Positions 24,063 through 34,774 of a stretch of DNA of 64,000 bases are shown piece after piece. The notes under the pieces were generated by a model. That model saw only the letters and a list, made by a program, of their open reading frames with translations, had not been told where the DNA came from and made no database searches. The stretch covers positions 620,001 through 684,000 of the forward strand of contig JASFAU010000010.1 in NCBI GenBank assembly GCA_039704465.1. The letters are read 5' to 3'. The position numbers were made by a program, and so were the translations under genes. Source of the stretch: Plasmodiophora brassicae. Lineage: Eukaryota > Endomyxa > Phytomyxea > Plasmodiophorida > Plasmodiophoridae. The first letter of the stretch is position 1; each line of letters opens with the position of its first letter.

Positions 24063-24740
24063 ATGGACGATGAAGGTCTCCCGTGGCAGTTCATCATCGC
24101 ATCGTGTCTGGAGAAACAACTGCACGCGTACGCGTCGTTGCTAGGGCCTGCACAGGCGGTGGCCCGCGGTCTGAAGCATCGTGCGGTGTCGACGGCCGGC
24201 GCTGATTTCCTGGTCAGCGCACGGGTCACCGGCAGCGTGCAGGCTTACCTCAACCTGCTTCGGGCGTCGCCACAGCCGGCGGCATCCATGCTATCGTACG
24301 CCCTTGCGTTCTACTCCTCACTACCCTCGGAAGGCGTCACCCTTCCAGATTCCCTCCTGCCACGTCTACAGACCGCTGTGTCCGCTATGGATCCCGCCAT
24401 GGTCGAAGAAGCCACGCAGCAAGCCAGGTGCGTCCTGGCGAAGATCAGAGCAGACTACAGCGGAGATAGCGGGCGGGACGAGGATGCGAGCGAGGAAGAT
24501 AGCGGCGACGCGCTCTCCGAACGCATGTGTACCGGCGTTACGTCAAGAGGTGCTCATGGGCATGGGATGGGTGCATCACCTGCTAGCTGCCCGTTCCTGA
24601 ACCCGCCCAACCAACAGGATTGGTCGACGAGGCTCATCCGGATCGCAATTGCACTGTGCGTCGCGGCAGGGCTCGCTGTTGTCATCATCGAAACCTATCG
24701 AGACCTATCGTCCGGGGGGCGCTGGCGAGCCGAGCTCTAG
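24063..24740 (+). CDS. Putative tail-anchored membrane protein, family unknown
   Basis: One uninterrupted frame of 225 residues from the ATG at 24063. The first ~130 residues are predicted alpha-helical and moderately hydrophobic (LEKQLHAYASLLGPAQ and similar). An acidic Ser/Asp/Glu linker follows (about 135-165). Near the C-terminus there is a single TM helix (LIRIAIALCVAAGLAVVII) with a short basic tail, the layout of a tail-anchored protein of the ER, peroxisome or mitochondrial outer membrane. No signal peptide is present. The open frame continues upstream of 24063, but that part is low-complexity and probably leader. It is divergent from the unknown gene that starts at 23979. Confidence 0.55.
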   Translation: MDDEGLPWQFIIASCLEKQLHAYASLLGPAQAVARGLKHRAVSTAGADFLVSARVTGSVQAYLNLLRASPQPAASMLSYALAFYSSLPSEGVTLPDSLLPRLQTAVSAMDPAMVEEATQQARCVLAKIRADYSGDSGRDEDASEEDSGDALSERMCTGVTSRGAHGHGMGASPASCPFLNPPNQQDWSTRLIRIAIALCVAAGLAVVIIETYRDLSSGGRWRAEL

Positions 24741-24760
24741 CCGACATGAATAATAACAAT

Positions 24761-26675
24761 TTACTGTGGTGGTGCTGGATGCTTGCGGGGTCGACCGACA
24801 GGCCGCTTCACGGTCGGCGTGCCAGACGCCGTTGGTGCCGCCTTTGCGGTGGGGCGACGGGCCTTCCCCGTTGACGGTTTCGCCACAGCACGCCGAGTAC
24901 CGCTCCCATCGGTGCCTTGTTCTTCCGATGTGCGGACGCCATCAGGTGTGGTGGTGTCTTCGCGTCTCCGCGGCGATGCTGTCCTTAAACGCTTGCTGCT
25001 CCTCTTCACTTTCGTGGCATCGCCTGCATCTCCAGAACGACGCAGCAGGACGGGCTCGTCATCAGTGTCTTCTTCATCAACCGCCGACCCCGTTTTCCCC
25101 GTTTGCACGCTTCGTTCTTCCTCGGTGATGGACGGTTCGTCGTCAGGCGCGTCTGGCACAGACAGCCTTGCCTTGCCGGTAGAGCGGGACCGCTTCTTTG
25201 GTTGCTGCTTGACCTCCGCTGCAGCAGCTGGCTCGGATGGCATTGCCGGCTTGACCTTGTCGACGGCATCATGAACACCGCCCTGGGAAGAAGTCGTCCC
25301 AGGAGACGCGACAGGCTTTCCTGGCCGTTTCCTTCCAGGTGACGCGGCGTGTTTGACGACGGTTGTTTGGGACGTGATAACGGGGGATGCTCTGGTCGGC
25401 GGCAGTGCCTGAATGTTCTTCACTGCAGGAGAGGGCCGCGACGGCTCACTGGAAGGCAGCGAAACAGTCGAGGGCAACGCACGGCCGGACGGCGACTCAG
25501 CACGACCAACGAGACCCTTGGATACCGGGACGGCTGCAACGGCGGACGTAGCAGGTCGTACAGGGGACAGTTTGAGGACAGGCGTGGACGAAAGCAGGTC
25601 CATTGAGGAATCACGAAACCCGGCAACAACAGGAGTTTGCACAGCTTGGGATGACGCTACAGGAAGCGACTGGGATGCTTGAAGGTTCCCCACAGCAGTA
25701 CCCGCGTGCGAAACCTCAGCAGGCTTCGTTGTCGACCGAGCATTGTCAGCCTGCGCTGCACTACTGTTCGAAGGCTCAGCCAATTGAGCTGGCCGAGCCA
25801 CGACAGTCTTTGGCGGCGGAGGCCCAGTTGATGACGAGATCTGCCCCATTTGCGAAACAGGAACCTTTTGTGGAATAAGGCGCTGTTTCTTTGGAGGCGG
25901 GCTCCGACTTTCCTGAGCGACGATGCGCGCCGCTACCACTGACGCTACGCCCGGCATCAGGCCGCCTGTGCCTTTAGCTGGAGAGGATTGTTTACGTCCA
26001 CCATTAGCAGCAGCAGAAGCACTGGACTGTGCCGGCCGCGGTGCAACCGCGTCGACGTCCATAGCAGCAACGGTATCCTGAAGGATGTCATGATCTATAT
26101 CTCGAACAGCAGGGCAGCAATACATGGGGACGTACAGATGGGTGGGGCATTGAGAAGAATAACTTCTTCGAGTCTTCAACGTGAGCCTTGATGACAGAGA
26201 GGTCCACATTAGGGCTATCTACAGCGATTTCGTCTGCTTCCAGAAGACTGAAAACATCAGGCCTGGTCGCACATGATGGCGAATTGTGGCATCTTACTTA
26301 ATACTGCTGTCGATGAGGGCGATGTTCGCCCGTATCTGTTTGGCGCGTCGCTGAGCTAGGATAACGGATGCCTTGTGGGCCCTAGCCTTCGCATCCGGTT
26401 CCCCGCCAATGTTCAACGAATTACACACTTTCGTGAACAGGGTTTCACATCCCTAGCTCCAACAATAAGGGTACGCGCGGGGACCAATAGGGATTGAGCA
26501 CCTGCGGATCTAGGGCAGGGACTGGCGTTGCCGCCTCAGGGTCGTTAGCGACCTCGGCGACCGCTTCGGCGACCTCCGCCCATGCGCCCGACTGCAAGTA
26601 CCGGGCACAGACGATCAGCGACAGAAGCGTCTCCTCGCATATGTCTTCGCAGCCGTCGATCCCCAACAACGTCAT
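24761..26675 (-). CDS. Nuclear AT-hook protein with weak BRD8-like N-terminus
   Basis: Four exons on the minus strand: 26675-26502, 26452-26298, 26247-26136 and 26077-24761; 585 residues. The first ~60 residues resemble a SANT-like start (ETLLSLIVCARYLQSGAW), followed by CETLFTKVCNSL and a basic coiled coil (ILAQRRAKQIRANIALID). This order recalls the N-terminus of BRD8, a subunit of the NuA4/TIP60 acetyltransferase, but no bromodomain follows. About 430 residues are disordered, rich in Ser, Pro, Ala and Lys with acidic clusters. The last residues (VKRPVGRPRKHP) are an AT-hook that binds the minor groove of AT-rich DNA. The AT-hook is seen directly; the BRD8 link is a weak inference. The start could lie further upstream. 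Confidence 0.62.
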
Positions 26676-26997
26676 GTCCGACGCGCGGCGCGCAATTCGC
26701 TGCCGTGTCGCGGACTGCAGCGACGCGACCTGGCTGCCGCCGGGGACCCTCACCGCCTGACGCGCGTCTTCCCGGCGAAAACCGTATAACCTGATGCAGT
26801 ACACCAACGGACGTTTATTAGACCATCTGTCTCTGTCGCGATTCCAATGTCCTTCGAGAACCTCACGCGAAGTCGGATCGGCTGCTGATATGCGGAATCG
26901 GCGCGGATCAAGCGGCCGCCATGGGTGCACGTTCCCGCGGCGGCGGGGCCTGGGGGGGGGCAACCGCTTGCTTCGGCACGGACAAAGGATCGCGAGA

Positions 26998-27372
26998 ATG
27001 TTCCGGGAACGTGAGACCGCGTGTGCGCGCGGTGCGTCGGCTCGGGGCCTGATGCTACCAAAATTCATTCCGTTTGGTTTATCGAAGATGACGGTGTCGC
27101 ACATCAAGGGCACGTACACGAAAATGATGATGTCGCTGGGCAACACGGTGGTGTTGACGCCGGCCGAGCACCTTCTCTGGGAGCAGTTCCTCGAGCGCAG
27201 CAAGGCCAACGCGGAGGAGTTGCTCCATGGGCCAAATGCGGCTCAGGCCTTCTGGGACCTCCTGGCCAAGGTCGACTATGCGGACGAGAAGGCCAAGTGG
27301 CTCATCACGGCTGCATGGCTCAAGAACCATGAGAAGCACCCGTCGCGTCCACATGTGCGCAGTGAGTCCTGA
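26998..27372 (+). CDS. Unknown small protein
   Basis: The frame is open from 26794 to 27372. I place the start at the methionine at 26998 because the sequence before it is Arg/Gly-rich and unlike protein; starts at 27052 or 27088 are also possible. The C-terminal ~90 residues look like a real folded helical domain (TPAEHLLWEQFLERSKANAE, then FWDLLAKVDYADEKAKWLI). The N-terminus is rich in Arg, Ala and Ser without acidic clusters and could be a mitochondrial presequence. No family is recognised. It lies 137 bp upstream of the NAD+ synthetase gene on the same strand. Confidence 0.45.
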   Translation: MFRERETACARGASARGLMLPKFIPFGLSKMTVSHIKGTYTKMMMSLGNTVVLTPAEHLLWEQFLERSKANAEELLHGPNAAQAFWDLLAKVDYADEKAKWLITAAWLKNHEKHPSRPHVRSES

Positions 27373-27509
27373 TATGGTAATGTCGGTATTCTACAATGCA
27401 TAAAAGACATTGGATCTTTTCAAAATTCCGATCACACGATTGCCACGAGTATTGCGGATAGAGTCGGTGGAGCAGAGGTCCGAGTCCGAGATTATTTAGC
27501 GAGTCGGCG

Positions 27510-30095
27510 ATGGCGACGTGCCTCGTCAAAGTGGCGACATGCAATCTGGACCAGTGGGCGATGGATTTCGACCTGAACCTGACGAACGTGCGCGCATCGA
27601 TTATCGAGGCGAAGCGACAGGGCGCCCGCCTGCGTGTCGGCCCCGAACTTGAGATCTGCGGCTATGGGTGCGAAGACCATTTCTTCGAGCAGGTAGCGTC
27701 GCAGTATTGGTACAAACAACAGGCCCGATAAGTGGATACCGTAGGATACGTTCTACCATTCCTGGTGCAGTTTACGTGATATCCTCAGTTCAGACCTGAC
27801 AGATGGTCAGGTACGAGCAAAGATCACCGTCGAATGAGAACACTCATTAGAAATTTGGACAGGGATCCTGTGTGACATTGGTATGCCGGTTATTCACGTT
27901 GGCACGCGATACAACTGTCGAGTCCTGGTATAGGGAAGGACGCCGTTCGTTCGCCTGTACATTGACAGTTCTGTAGGTCGTTAATAGGCAGATCGTTTTG
28001 ATCCGCCCGAAGCTGTTCCTCGCCAATGAAGGCAACTATAGGGAGCGCCGATGGTTCAATGCCTGGACCAGAGTCGATGAAATCGACGAGTTCGCCGTTC
28101 CTGATTTCATTGCCGAAATTACAGGCAAGCGAACAGTTCCATTTGGAGCAGCGGTCCTTCGCTTGCATGACACTTCCGTTGGCATCGAGCTCTGTGAAGA
28201 ATTGTTCACACCCGAAAGCCCCCACATTGCTCAATCGTTAAACGGTACGTTGTAGTCTGTTCAGATGTATCGGGAGCTTACGGGCCTCTTGGGCAGGCGT
28301 GGAAATCATCTGCAACGGATCCGGTTCCCATCAGAATCTGAAGAAGCTCCACGTTCGCACCAGTCTCATCCAGAGTGCAATGTCGAAGTGCGGTGGGGTT
28401 TACCTGTATGCCAACCAGCAAGGGTGCGATGGCGGAAGGCTTTACTACGACGGGTGTGCCCTGATATGCGCTAATGGTGAAATCCTCTCGCAAGGATCGC
28501 AGTTCTCGATTCTCGATGTCGAGGTGGTCACAGCCGTCATCGACCTGGAAGATATTCGATCATATCGCGGTGGGATAAGCAGTCGAAGCCAGCAGTCTGC
28601 GTCGTCCAAACGCTTGCCGTGGATCGACGTCAACTTTTCTATGCGAATGGCACCACCTGCTGCTGAGTTTCCCACTACACCCCGCCCGCTATCATTCCAC
28701 ACAGTAGGACACGCATGGTAGTTAGTCCTTTGCTTCAACTGATATTTCCATTGCCAGGTCGAAGAAGAAATCGCGCTAGGTTTACTGTCATCCAGCGACG
28801 GATGGCGTCAGAAGGCTGACATCATCCTGCAGGTTGCTCGTGCTGGCTGTGGGACTATCTCCGGCGCTCCAATGCCAGTGGGTTATTCCTTCCATTGTCG
28901 GGAGGAGCGGACAGCGCTTCTGTCGCAACGATTGTTGGCGTTATGTGCAATACCGTAATGGACGCGGTCCACGCTGGCAATTATGTTGCCGAATCCGACG
29001 TTCGCCGCCTACTGGATCCTTCTGAAGCAATGCCAAAGACTGGGCACGACCTGGCGTCCCGTATATTCTATACGTCGTACATGGGATCGAAGAACAGCTC
29101 GAATGCAACTCGCGAACGTGCCAAGGCGATAGCTGGCGAGGTTGGGTCGTACCATATAGACCTAGACATCGATTCTGTCGTCGACTCGTTCCTTAACGTA
29201 TTCGCGATGGCCACGTCTAAGATGCCCCGGTTTCGTTCCAGCGGCGGAACTCCCGGTGAAAACTTGGCAATGCAGGTAAAGGCGCTTCGGTAATGCTGTA
29301 CGCGGAATGTCGGGCTTACATTATGATTCCACGTTCAGAATATTCAAGCTCGGGTCCGGATGGTTTTCGCTTATCTGATGGCAAGCCTGCTACCGTGGGT
29401 TCGTAACCGATCGGGCTTTCTCCTAGTGCTTGGGTCTGCAAACGTCGACGAGGCCCTTCGCGGATACTTGTCTACCATCGTTTGACCTTCACGTTCGGTT
29501 CGAACCTGATTATTCTGTCGTAGGACCAAGTACGACTGCAGTAGTGCGGATATCAATCCCATTGGCGGCATCGCAAAGCGAGACCTGCGACGGTTCCTCA
29601 CATGGGCGATCGACCACATGCACTACGATAGTCTTCGCAAGATTCTGGATGCGCCGCCGACCGCTGAGCTCGAGCCCATCACGAACGACTACACCCAATC
29701 CGACGAGCAGGACATGGGGATGACGTACGAAGAGCTCGGTATCTTTGGCAGGCTTCGTAACATATATCGATGTGGACCACTATCAATGTACCACAAGCTT
29801 CGACATCTTTGGCAGCACCTTCAGGTCCGTCTGCTTCGAACCCCCGTTTCCGCCGACAGCCGTTGACCCCTGCGCCATGTAGCCCGAAATGGTTGCCGAA
29901 CGCGTCAAGTCATTCTTCTACTACTACTCTGTGAATCGCCACAAAATGACTACCCTGACGCCATCCCTGCATGCGGAGAAGTACTCGCCCGACGATAACC
30001 GGTACGACCACCGCCAGTTTCTCTACAACACCAAGTGGACGGCTCAGTTCCGTGCTGTTGACGCTGCCGCATCACAAGATGCGCGTCGTTCGTGA
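27510..30095 (+). CDS. NADSYN1: Glutamine-dependent NAD+ synthetase
   Basis: Ten exons: 27510-27692, 27745-27805, 27863-27927, 27977-28244, 28297-28703, 28758-28779, 28833-29275, 29339-29469, 29524-29824 and 29883-30095; 697 residues against 706 in human. The N-terminal nitrilase-type glutaminase has its triad: Glu in [10 protein letters not shown], Lys in LIRPKLF and Cys in GIELCEELF. The C-terminal synthetase has the ATP pyrophosphatase loop [11 protein letters not shown] and later blocks such as [14 protein letters not shown] and MGMTYEELG. The enzyme amidates nicotinic acid adenine dinucleotide, the last step of NAD+ biosynthesis. Each junction was fixed by phase and by colinearity with the family. 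Exon 6 is only 22 nt long. Confidence 0.95.
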
Positions 30096-30218
30096 CGAGA
30101 ATAAACGCGCGTCTGTCTTCACTGGAGGTACATACCGAACTACCTTCGACCAAAAAGTGCTCTGCTGCGGCGAGTTGTTGAAGCGAAAATTCGTGCGGCG
30201 CCGAAGCGGCAAACGGCA

Positions 30219-30818
30219 ATGATGATGCGGAATGCAGGGAAGATGGCGGTGCTGGCCGGCGCGACAGCTGTGTCGTGCGCGGCGCTGGGATTCGGGAGAA
30301 CAGCAGCCATCGGCGCGGTCGTCTATGCGGCGCACAAAGTCAAGGAAGCGTTGACGACGCCGGCGGCAACCCCCGCGAGCTCGCCGTTCTCCAGCAGGAC
30401 AGCGTCGCCGTTCGCGTCGCCGTTTTCGTCCGCGTTCGTGTCGCCGCTGATCAACATGGTAACATCGGTCATCGGCAACGCGATCCGTGAACCAATGGAG
30501 GCGCACGGCCTGGTGAAGACGGCGCTGGAAAACAGTTCCAGGTGCCGGCAGCATCTAGGCGCCATCGATTATGTGTCGATGCCGAGTATGATGACGATGC
30601 AGAAAGGGACATTCCTCGAGTCACGTGTCGTCATGCAGGTCACCGTCCGCGGCAATCGCCAGAGCGGGATCGTGGTCGCTACTGTCCGAACGGACACCGA
30701 TGAACCCGTCGTTCAATCGATGCAGCTGCGGACCGACAGCGGCGACGTCGTCGAACTTGTCACCGATGACAATGACGGCTCCGGCTTCGTCGACGCTGAA
30801 GGATTCACTAAACGCTGA
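30219..30818 (+). CDS. Possible COA1/TIM21-fold mitochondrial inner-membrane protein
   Basis: An uninterrupted frame of 199 residues. The N-terminus has a hydrophobic segment (MAVLAGATAVSCAALGFG onward), then a Ser/Pro/Ala linker and a second mildly hydrophobic stretch. The C-terminal ~100 residues have the pattern of the COA1/TIM21 fold: a helix ending in LG, then alternating strands (RVVMQVTVRG, SGIVVATVRT, PVVQSMQLRT). Proteins of this fold act in cytochrome oxidase assembly or mitochondrial import. This is a pattern-level guess without a diagnostic motif. The gene follows NAD+ synthetase by 123 bp on the same strand. Confidence 0.45.
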   Translation: MMMRNAGKMAVLAGATAVSCAALGFGRTAAIGAVVYAAHKVKEALTTPAATPASSPFSSRTASPFASPFSSAFVSPLINMVTSVIGNAIREPMEAHGLVKTALENSSRCRQHLGAIDYVSMPSMMTMQKGTFLESRVVMQVTVRGNRQSGIVVATVRTDTDEPVVQSMQLRTDSGDVVELVTDDNDGSGFVDAEGFTKR

Positions 30819-31194
30819 CACGGCGGCCAGTTGCTAGTGACGCAGGTTCGAACGACGTCCTGCATCAGTAGTACCAGACAAAGTGGCGGCGGATGGGCTG
30901 AGCAGTACTGCTCGTTGAATCCGCTGGGTTCCGCGCGGCCGGATGATGGCCTGGAATATTATTTTTGTCGCGCGGCCACTGAACGGCCGGATGACGTGGA
31001 CCAGAATCTGGCCCGGCCTTGGTTTCCATGTTTTTTTTTGGGGCGAGTCCGTGGCGGAGCGTTTCTGTTGCGCCAGTGCTCAGTCACACAAGATAATCGA
31101 GGTCGCCTCGGCTTGACGGCGTGAAGCGGACCCGGCCGCTGCTAGCAAGGACAGTTGATCGGACGGGCCGGCGGGCTAGACGCCAACCAACACC
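30819..31194. other. Intergenic segment and SEC61 leader
   Basis: No gene recognised. A run of ten T lies near 31031-31040, and the last part should be the 5' leader of SEC61 alpha, whose first exon ends at 31195. A CAGGTTCGAAC word near 30841-30851 resembles a tRNA T-loop but lacks a matching arm. Confidence 0.4.
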
Positions 31195-32734
31195 AGTGAG
31201 TTCCGTCTGGCGTCCTGGACGATGGGCGTTGGTCGCTGACGACATGGCGCAGTGACATCGGCGATTCTGCATATGCTGAAGCCCGTGGTGGCGCTGCTGC
31301 CCGAGGTGCAGACGCCTGTTCGACGCGTGCAATTCAAGGAGAAGGCCATGTGGACCATCGTCACGCTTCTGATTTTCCTTGTGTGCTGCCAAGTTCCTCT
31401 GTACGGCATCGTCTCCTCGAAATCATCCGACCCTATGTATTGGGTCAGTTCAGGTTCCTAAAATCGTTTTTATCCTCATCTAACATCGATATTCGGCACA
31501 GGTCCGTGTTATTACTGCATCAAATCGTGGTACGCTGATGGAACTTGGAATCGCGCCGACCGTTACGTCTGGGATGATTATGCAGTTGCTGGCGGGATCA
31601 AAGTTGATTTCTGTCGACCACAACAACAAGGAGGACCGCCAGCTGTTTGCTGGCATCCAGAAGCTGTTTGGTATGATCGTTACTGCTGGCCAGGCCGTTG
31701 CGTACGTCATGTCGGGCATGTACGGCGACACGCGTGAACTCGGTACGGGTAACGCCATCCTCATCGTCACCCAGCTGCTTATGGCTGGCCTAATTGTCGT
31801 CATGCTGGATGAGCTGCTCGAGAAAGGATACGGATTGGGCTCTGGTATCTCGCTTTTCATCGCCACGAACATTTGTGAGAACATCGTTTGGAAAGCGTTC
31901 AGTCCGACGACGATCAACACCGGGCGAGGAACCGAGTTTGAGGGTGCCGTTATTGCCCTGTTCCACATGTTGATCACCCGCTCGGACAAGGCCCGTGCTC
32001 TGAAGGAGGCGTTCTACCGTACTAACCTGCCGAACTGCACGAACCTCTGTGCAACGGTCCTCGTTTTCCTGATCGTCATCTACTTCCAGGGCTTCCACGT
32101 CAACCTTCCTGTAAAGTACAAGAACATCAACGGCCATACGCAGCCCTACCCGATCAAGCTGTTCTACACGTCGAACATCCCGATCATCCTCCAGACGGCG
32201 CTGGTGTCCAACTTGCACTTCTTCTCGCAGCTGCTCTACAAGCGCTACAGCGGCAACATTCTGGTTTCCATGCTTGGGACATGGCAGGACACTGCCGGTG
32301 GGTACTCGGTCCCAGTGTCAGGGCTGGCCTACTACCTGTCGCCGCCGCACACCCTGTCTGAAATCCTCTACGATCCGATTCACGCGCTCTTTTACTTTGC
32401 CTTCATCCTCGGCACGTGTGCCTTCTTCTCGAAGACGTGGATTGAAGTTAGCGGATCGTCGTCGAAGGATGTCGCCAAGTCGCTTCGTGACCAGAACATG
32501 ACCATCAAAGGTTTCCGCGATTCGTCTGTCGTTCAGGTCCTCGACCGGTACATTCCCATTGCCGCAGCGTTTGGTGGCATGTGCATTGGCGCATTGTCGA
32601 TCTTCGCCGACTTCCTGGGAGCCATCGGCAGTGGTACCGGTATCCTGCTGGCCGTGACCATCATCTTCAAGTACTTCGAGATCTTGAGCAAGGAGCAGGC
32701 CTCGGATTCGGGATTGTTCTCATTCATGGGGTGA
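31195..32734 (+). CDS. SEC61A: SEC61 alpha, protein-conducting channel of the ER translocon
   Basis: Coding segments are 31195 (one base), 31253-31443 and 31502-32734; 474 residues against 476 in human. The protein is colinear with SEC61 alpha throughout: [17 protein letters not shown] at the N-terminus, the plug region [37 protein letters not shown], and a ten-TM pattern to the end. The channel carries nascent secretory proteins across the ER membrane. There is no suitable genomic ATG at the start. Removing the intron GTGAGT...GCGCAG (31196-31252) joins the A at 31195 to TG at 31253 and creates the initiator ATG in good context (AACACCATG). That gives the expected family N-terminus length. 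Confidence 0.95.
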
Positions 32735-32877
32735 TCGAGGCGCTCACGTGCCGCGATCCTTCATCATCAACGACACGCGCGACGTCGTCTTTTCCGGAAC
32801 CAATACAGTCGAACCCATTATTGGACAACAGGATGCTGCCTGAGAAGACGGGGCTGAGGCACTCACAGAGACGTACT

Positions 32878-34159
32878 TTAACATCCGCTGTTCTGTTGTA
32901 TGACTTGCACAGTGGCCAGGGATCGGGCCACGCGTAGGGCTTCTCGCAGCGTCGCTCGTCCTGTAGAGATTGCCACAGATCGCACACGTGGGTCTGTGGG
33001 CGTCAGGGGACCGCCCTCGTAAAAGATCTTGGTGCGATTCAAACCCGGGGCGTGGACGAAAATCAGGGAGGCCTTCGCAATGAAAGACGCCCACGTGGAC
33101 AGCAACGCTCGTAGGGATACCTGCAGCGCCGCCTCCTGCTTACGACGGATTTGTGAGCCGACCGACGCATGCCCACTTGCACTGCCCGATTTGTCGTGAC
33201 TCGACTGCCGTTTGCCCTGAGATTTCCGTTGCACGTATCGGTGTAGCGTCTTATGTGCAACGAGGACGCCGCCGACCAGTACGGCACCGGCCACGAAACC
33301 TCCATGGCAGAGTAGCACGACCCAGGTGCGGTTCGTGATTGCATCCAAAGCTACAGTACAATCTGTCTCAGCGACGTCATTCGGGATGATGCTGAGTCGC
33401 ATCCGGAATCTTGAAGAAGGAATCAGGGGCGACGTCAGGTCCACCATGGCCGACGGCGATGACGACGACACTGGGGCGGTTGACGATACCATGGAGAACG
33501 TTGCGCCGACAGACACGAGTTCGTGCAGCCAGTGTCGCGAGTGCTGCTTGCCTTTGTGGGTCTTAATCAGGTCCGGGAACAGACAGAATCGATGCTGGAC
33601 GACTTGTTCGTCCTCATCGCCACTGGAATCCCCGTTAACCACATCGTCCCCGATCGCATCGCCCAACTCGGCCGCTAGATTCTCGTCGTCGTCGCTGTCG
33701 TCGTCCAGCAGGATCAGTCGCAGCTGCTGCGTGTCGTGCAGCTGCGCCAGGCTCTCGATGACTTCGCCGGCGTCGTCCACAATGACAATCGCCTGCCAAC
33801 CAAACGATAAGCGTCCAGGCATTGGCCAGAGCAGCCCTGCAGGTGCCCACTTGATCCGGGCGCAGCGAGAACTTGCTGCGCACCCGGGCCTGCCATGCCT
33901 GGAACTCGGCCGCCGCATCCGGCGACGTCAGCGCGCGCCGCACCACCATCGAGAACCCGGTCCGCACGGCGCCGCCATCGCCGTCCTCATCGCACTGCTT
34001 CACTGTGATCCGAACTGCCGCGCCATCCGGAACTGCAGTCGCCATGCCGGGCCGAACGCGGACAGGGCCGCCCAGTCCCGCGACACCCAGATTCCGCCGT
34101 GCGACCGGCACCAAAATATCCGGACCGCCACCCACTCCAAACGTATGACGCCAAAGCAC
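32878..34159 (-). CDS. Vms1/ANKZF1-type VLRF1 protein (peptidyl-tRNA hydrolase family)
   Basis: Two exons on the minus strand, 34159-33851 and 33792-32878, with a 58-nt intron; up to 407 residues, or 369 if the start is the methionine at 34045. The C-terminal half matches the VLRF1 domain: WVVLLCHGGFVAGAVL, AHKTLHRYVQRKSQGKRQ, the LIFVHAPGLNR strand, and DPRVRSVAISTGRATLREA. In Vms1/ANKZF1 the Gln after the HRYVxR motif is needed to cut peptidyl-tRNA on stalled 60S subunits during ribosome quality control; a Gln is present here in GKRQ. The ankyrin repeats and C-terminal VCP-binding motif of the family are not seen. The first ~100 residues look like a ubiquitin-like fold before an acidic linker (inference). 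Confidence 0.75.
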
Positions 34160-34213
34160 GCTGGCCTAACCCCGTTTTACGTTATCGCTGGTCTGTTGTA
34201 TGTCATCGTCGGT

Positions 34214-34742
34214 CTAGTCGAGCGACCGCATTATGGTGCAGAACTTGTCGAAGCTGACGGTGCCGTCCATATGGAACTGTCGGAAGGTTTGCTCTTGCTC
34301 GGGGAAGGCGGACATGATGATGGAGGTGACGTGCTGGGTGGACAGGGCGGGTTCCAGCGACGCGATGACGGCGCGAAGGCGGCGTACGGGGATGACGCCG
34401 GCTTCGTTCGCGAGCAGGCGGAACACCTCCCGAATATCGTCGACGCTGTCGTACTTTTGGTGCATGACGGCGTACAGTCGCAGGAAGTCGTTGAATGACA
34501 TGGCGCCCTTATCCGTCCACTGCCCAATGAATTCCGACATTCGCGATTGCGACATACCGGGATCTACCCCCCAACGTTCAGGTTTCGCTGCGGATTTGCA
34601 TAACCCGCTGCGTACCTATGCTACTCAGGAACGGGCGCAACGAGTCCACCGTGATGAACTCGCCCGGTCCAGCGAAGAAGTCGAACATGGCACGGATCTC
34701 CCGCAGCTGATGACTCGACACAGGGGGGTCGTCGTCAGCCAT
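34214..34742 (-). CDS. Divergent calmodulin/myosin-light-chain-like EF-hand protein
   Basis: Two exons on the minus strand, 34742-34616 and 34563-34214, with a 52-nt intron; 158 residues. Four EF-hand-sized units are visible in the two-lobe spacing of calmodulin: MFDFFAGPGEFITVDSL, WTDKGAMSFNDFLRL, LLANEAGVIPVRRLRAV and FHMDGTVSFDKFCTIM. Only the last keeps part of a calcium loop (MDGTVSF); the other loops lack the acidic ligands. Such loss is typical of myosin light chains and other structural EF-hand proteins, so it probably binds a helical partner rather than Ca2+. The start MADDDPPVSSHQLREI at 34742 resembles the calmodulin N-terminus in length. Confidence 0.75.
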
Positions 34743-34774
34743 TAGGCCCACGGGAGCCACCTGTTCCAGACCAA

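Noticed and set aside
27844..28035. Minus-strand frames within the NAD+ synthetase gene
   Set aside because: They are antisense to exons whose translation matches the enzyme residue by residue.
30835..30870. tRNA-like T-loop CAGGTTCGAAC
   Set aside because: The flanking bases can form a GCAGG/CCTGC stem only around a 12-nt loop, and no acceptor, D or anticodon arm could be drawn upstream.
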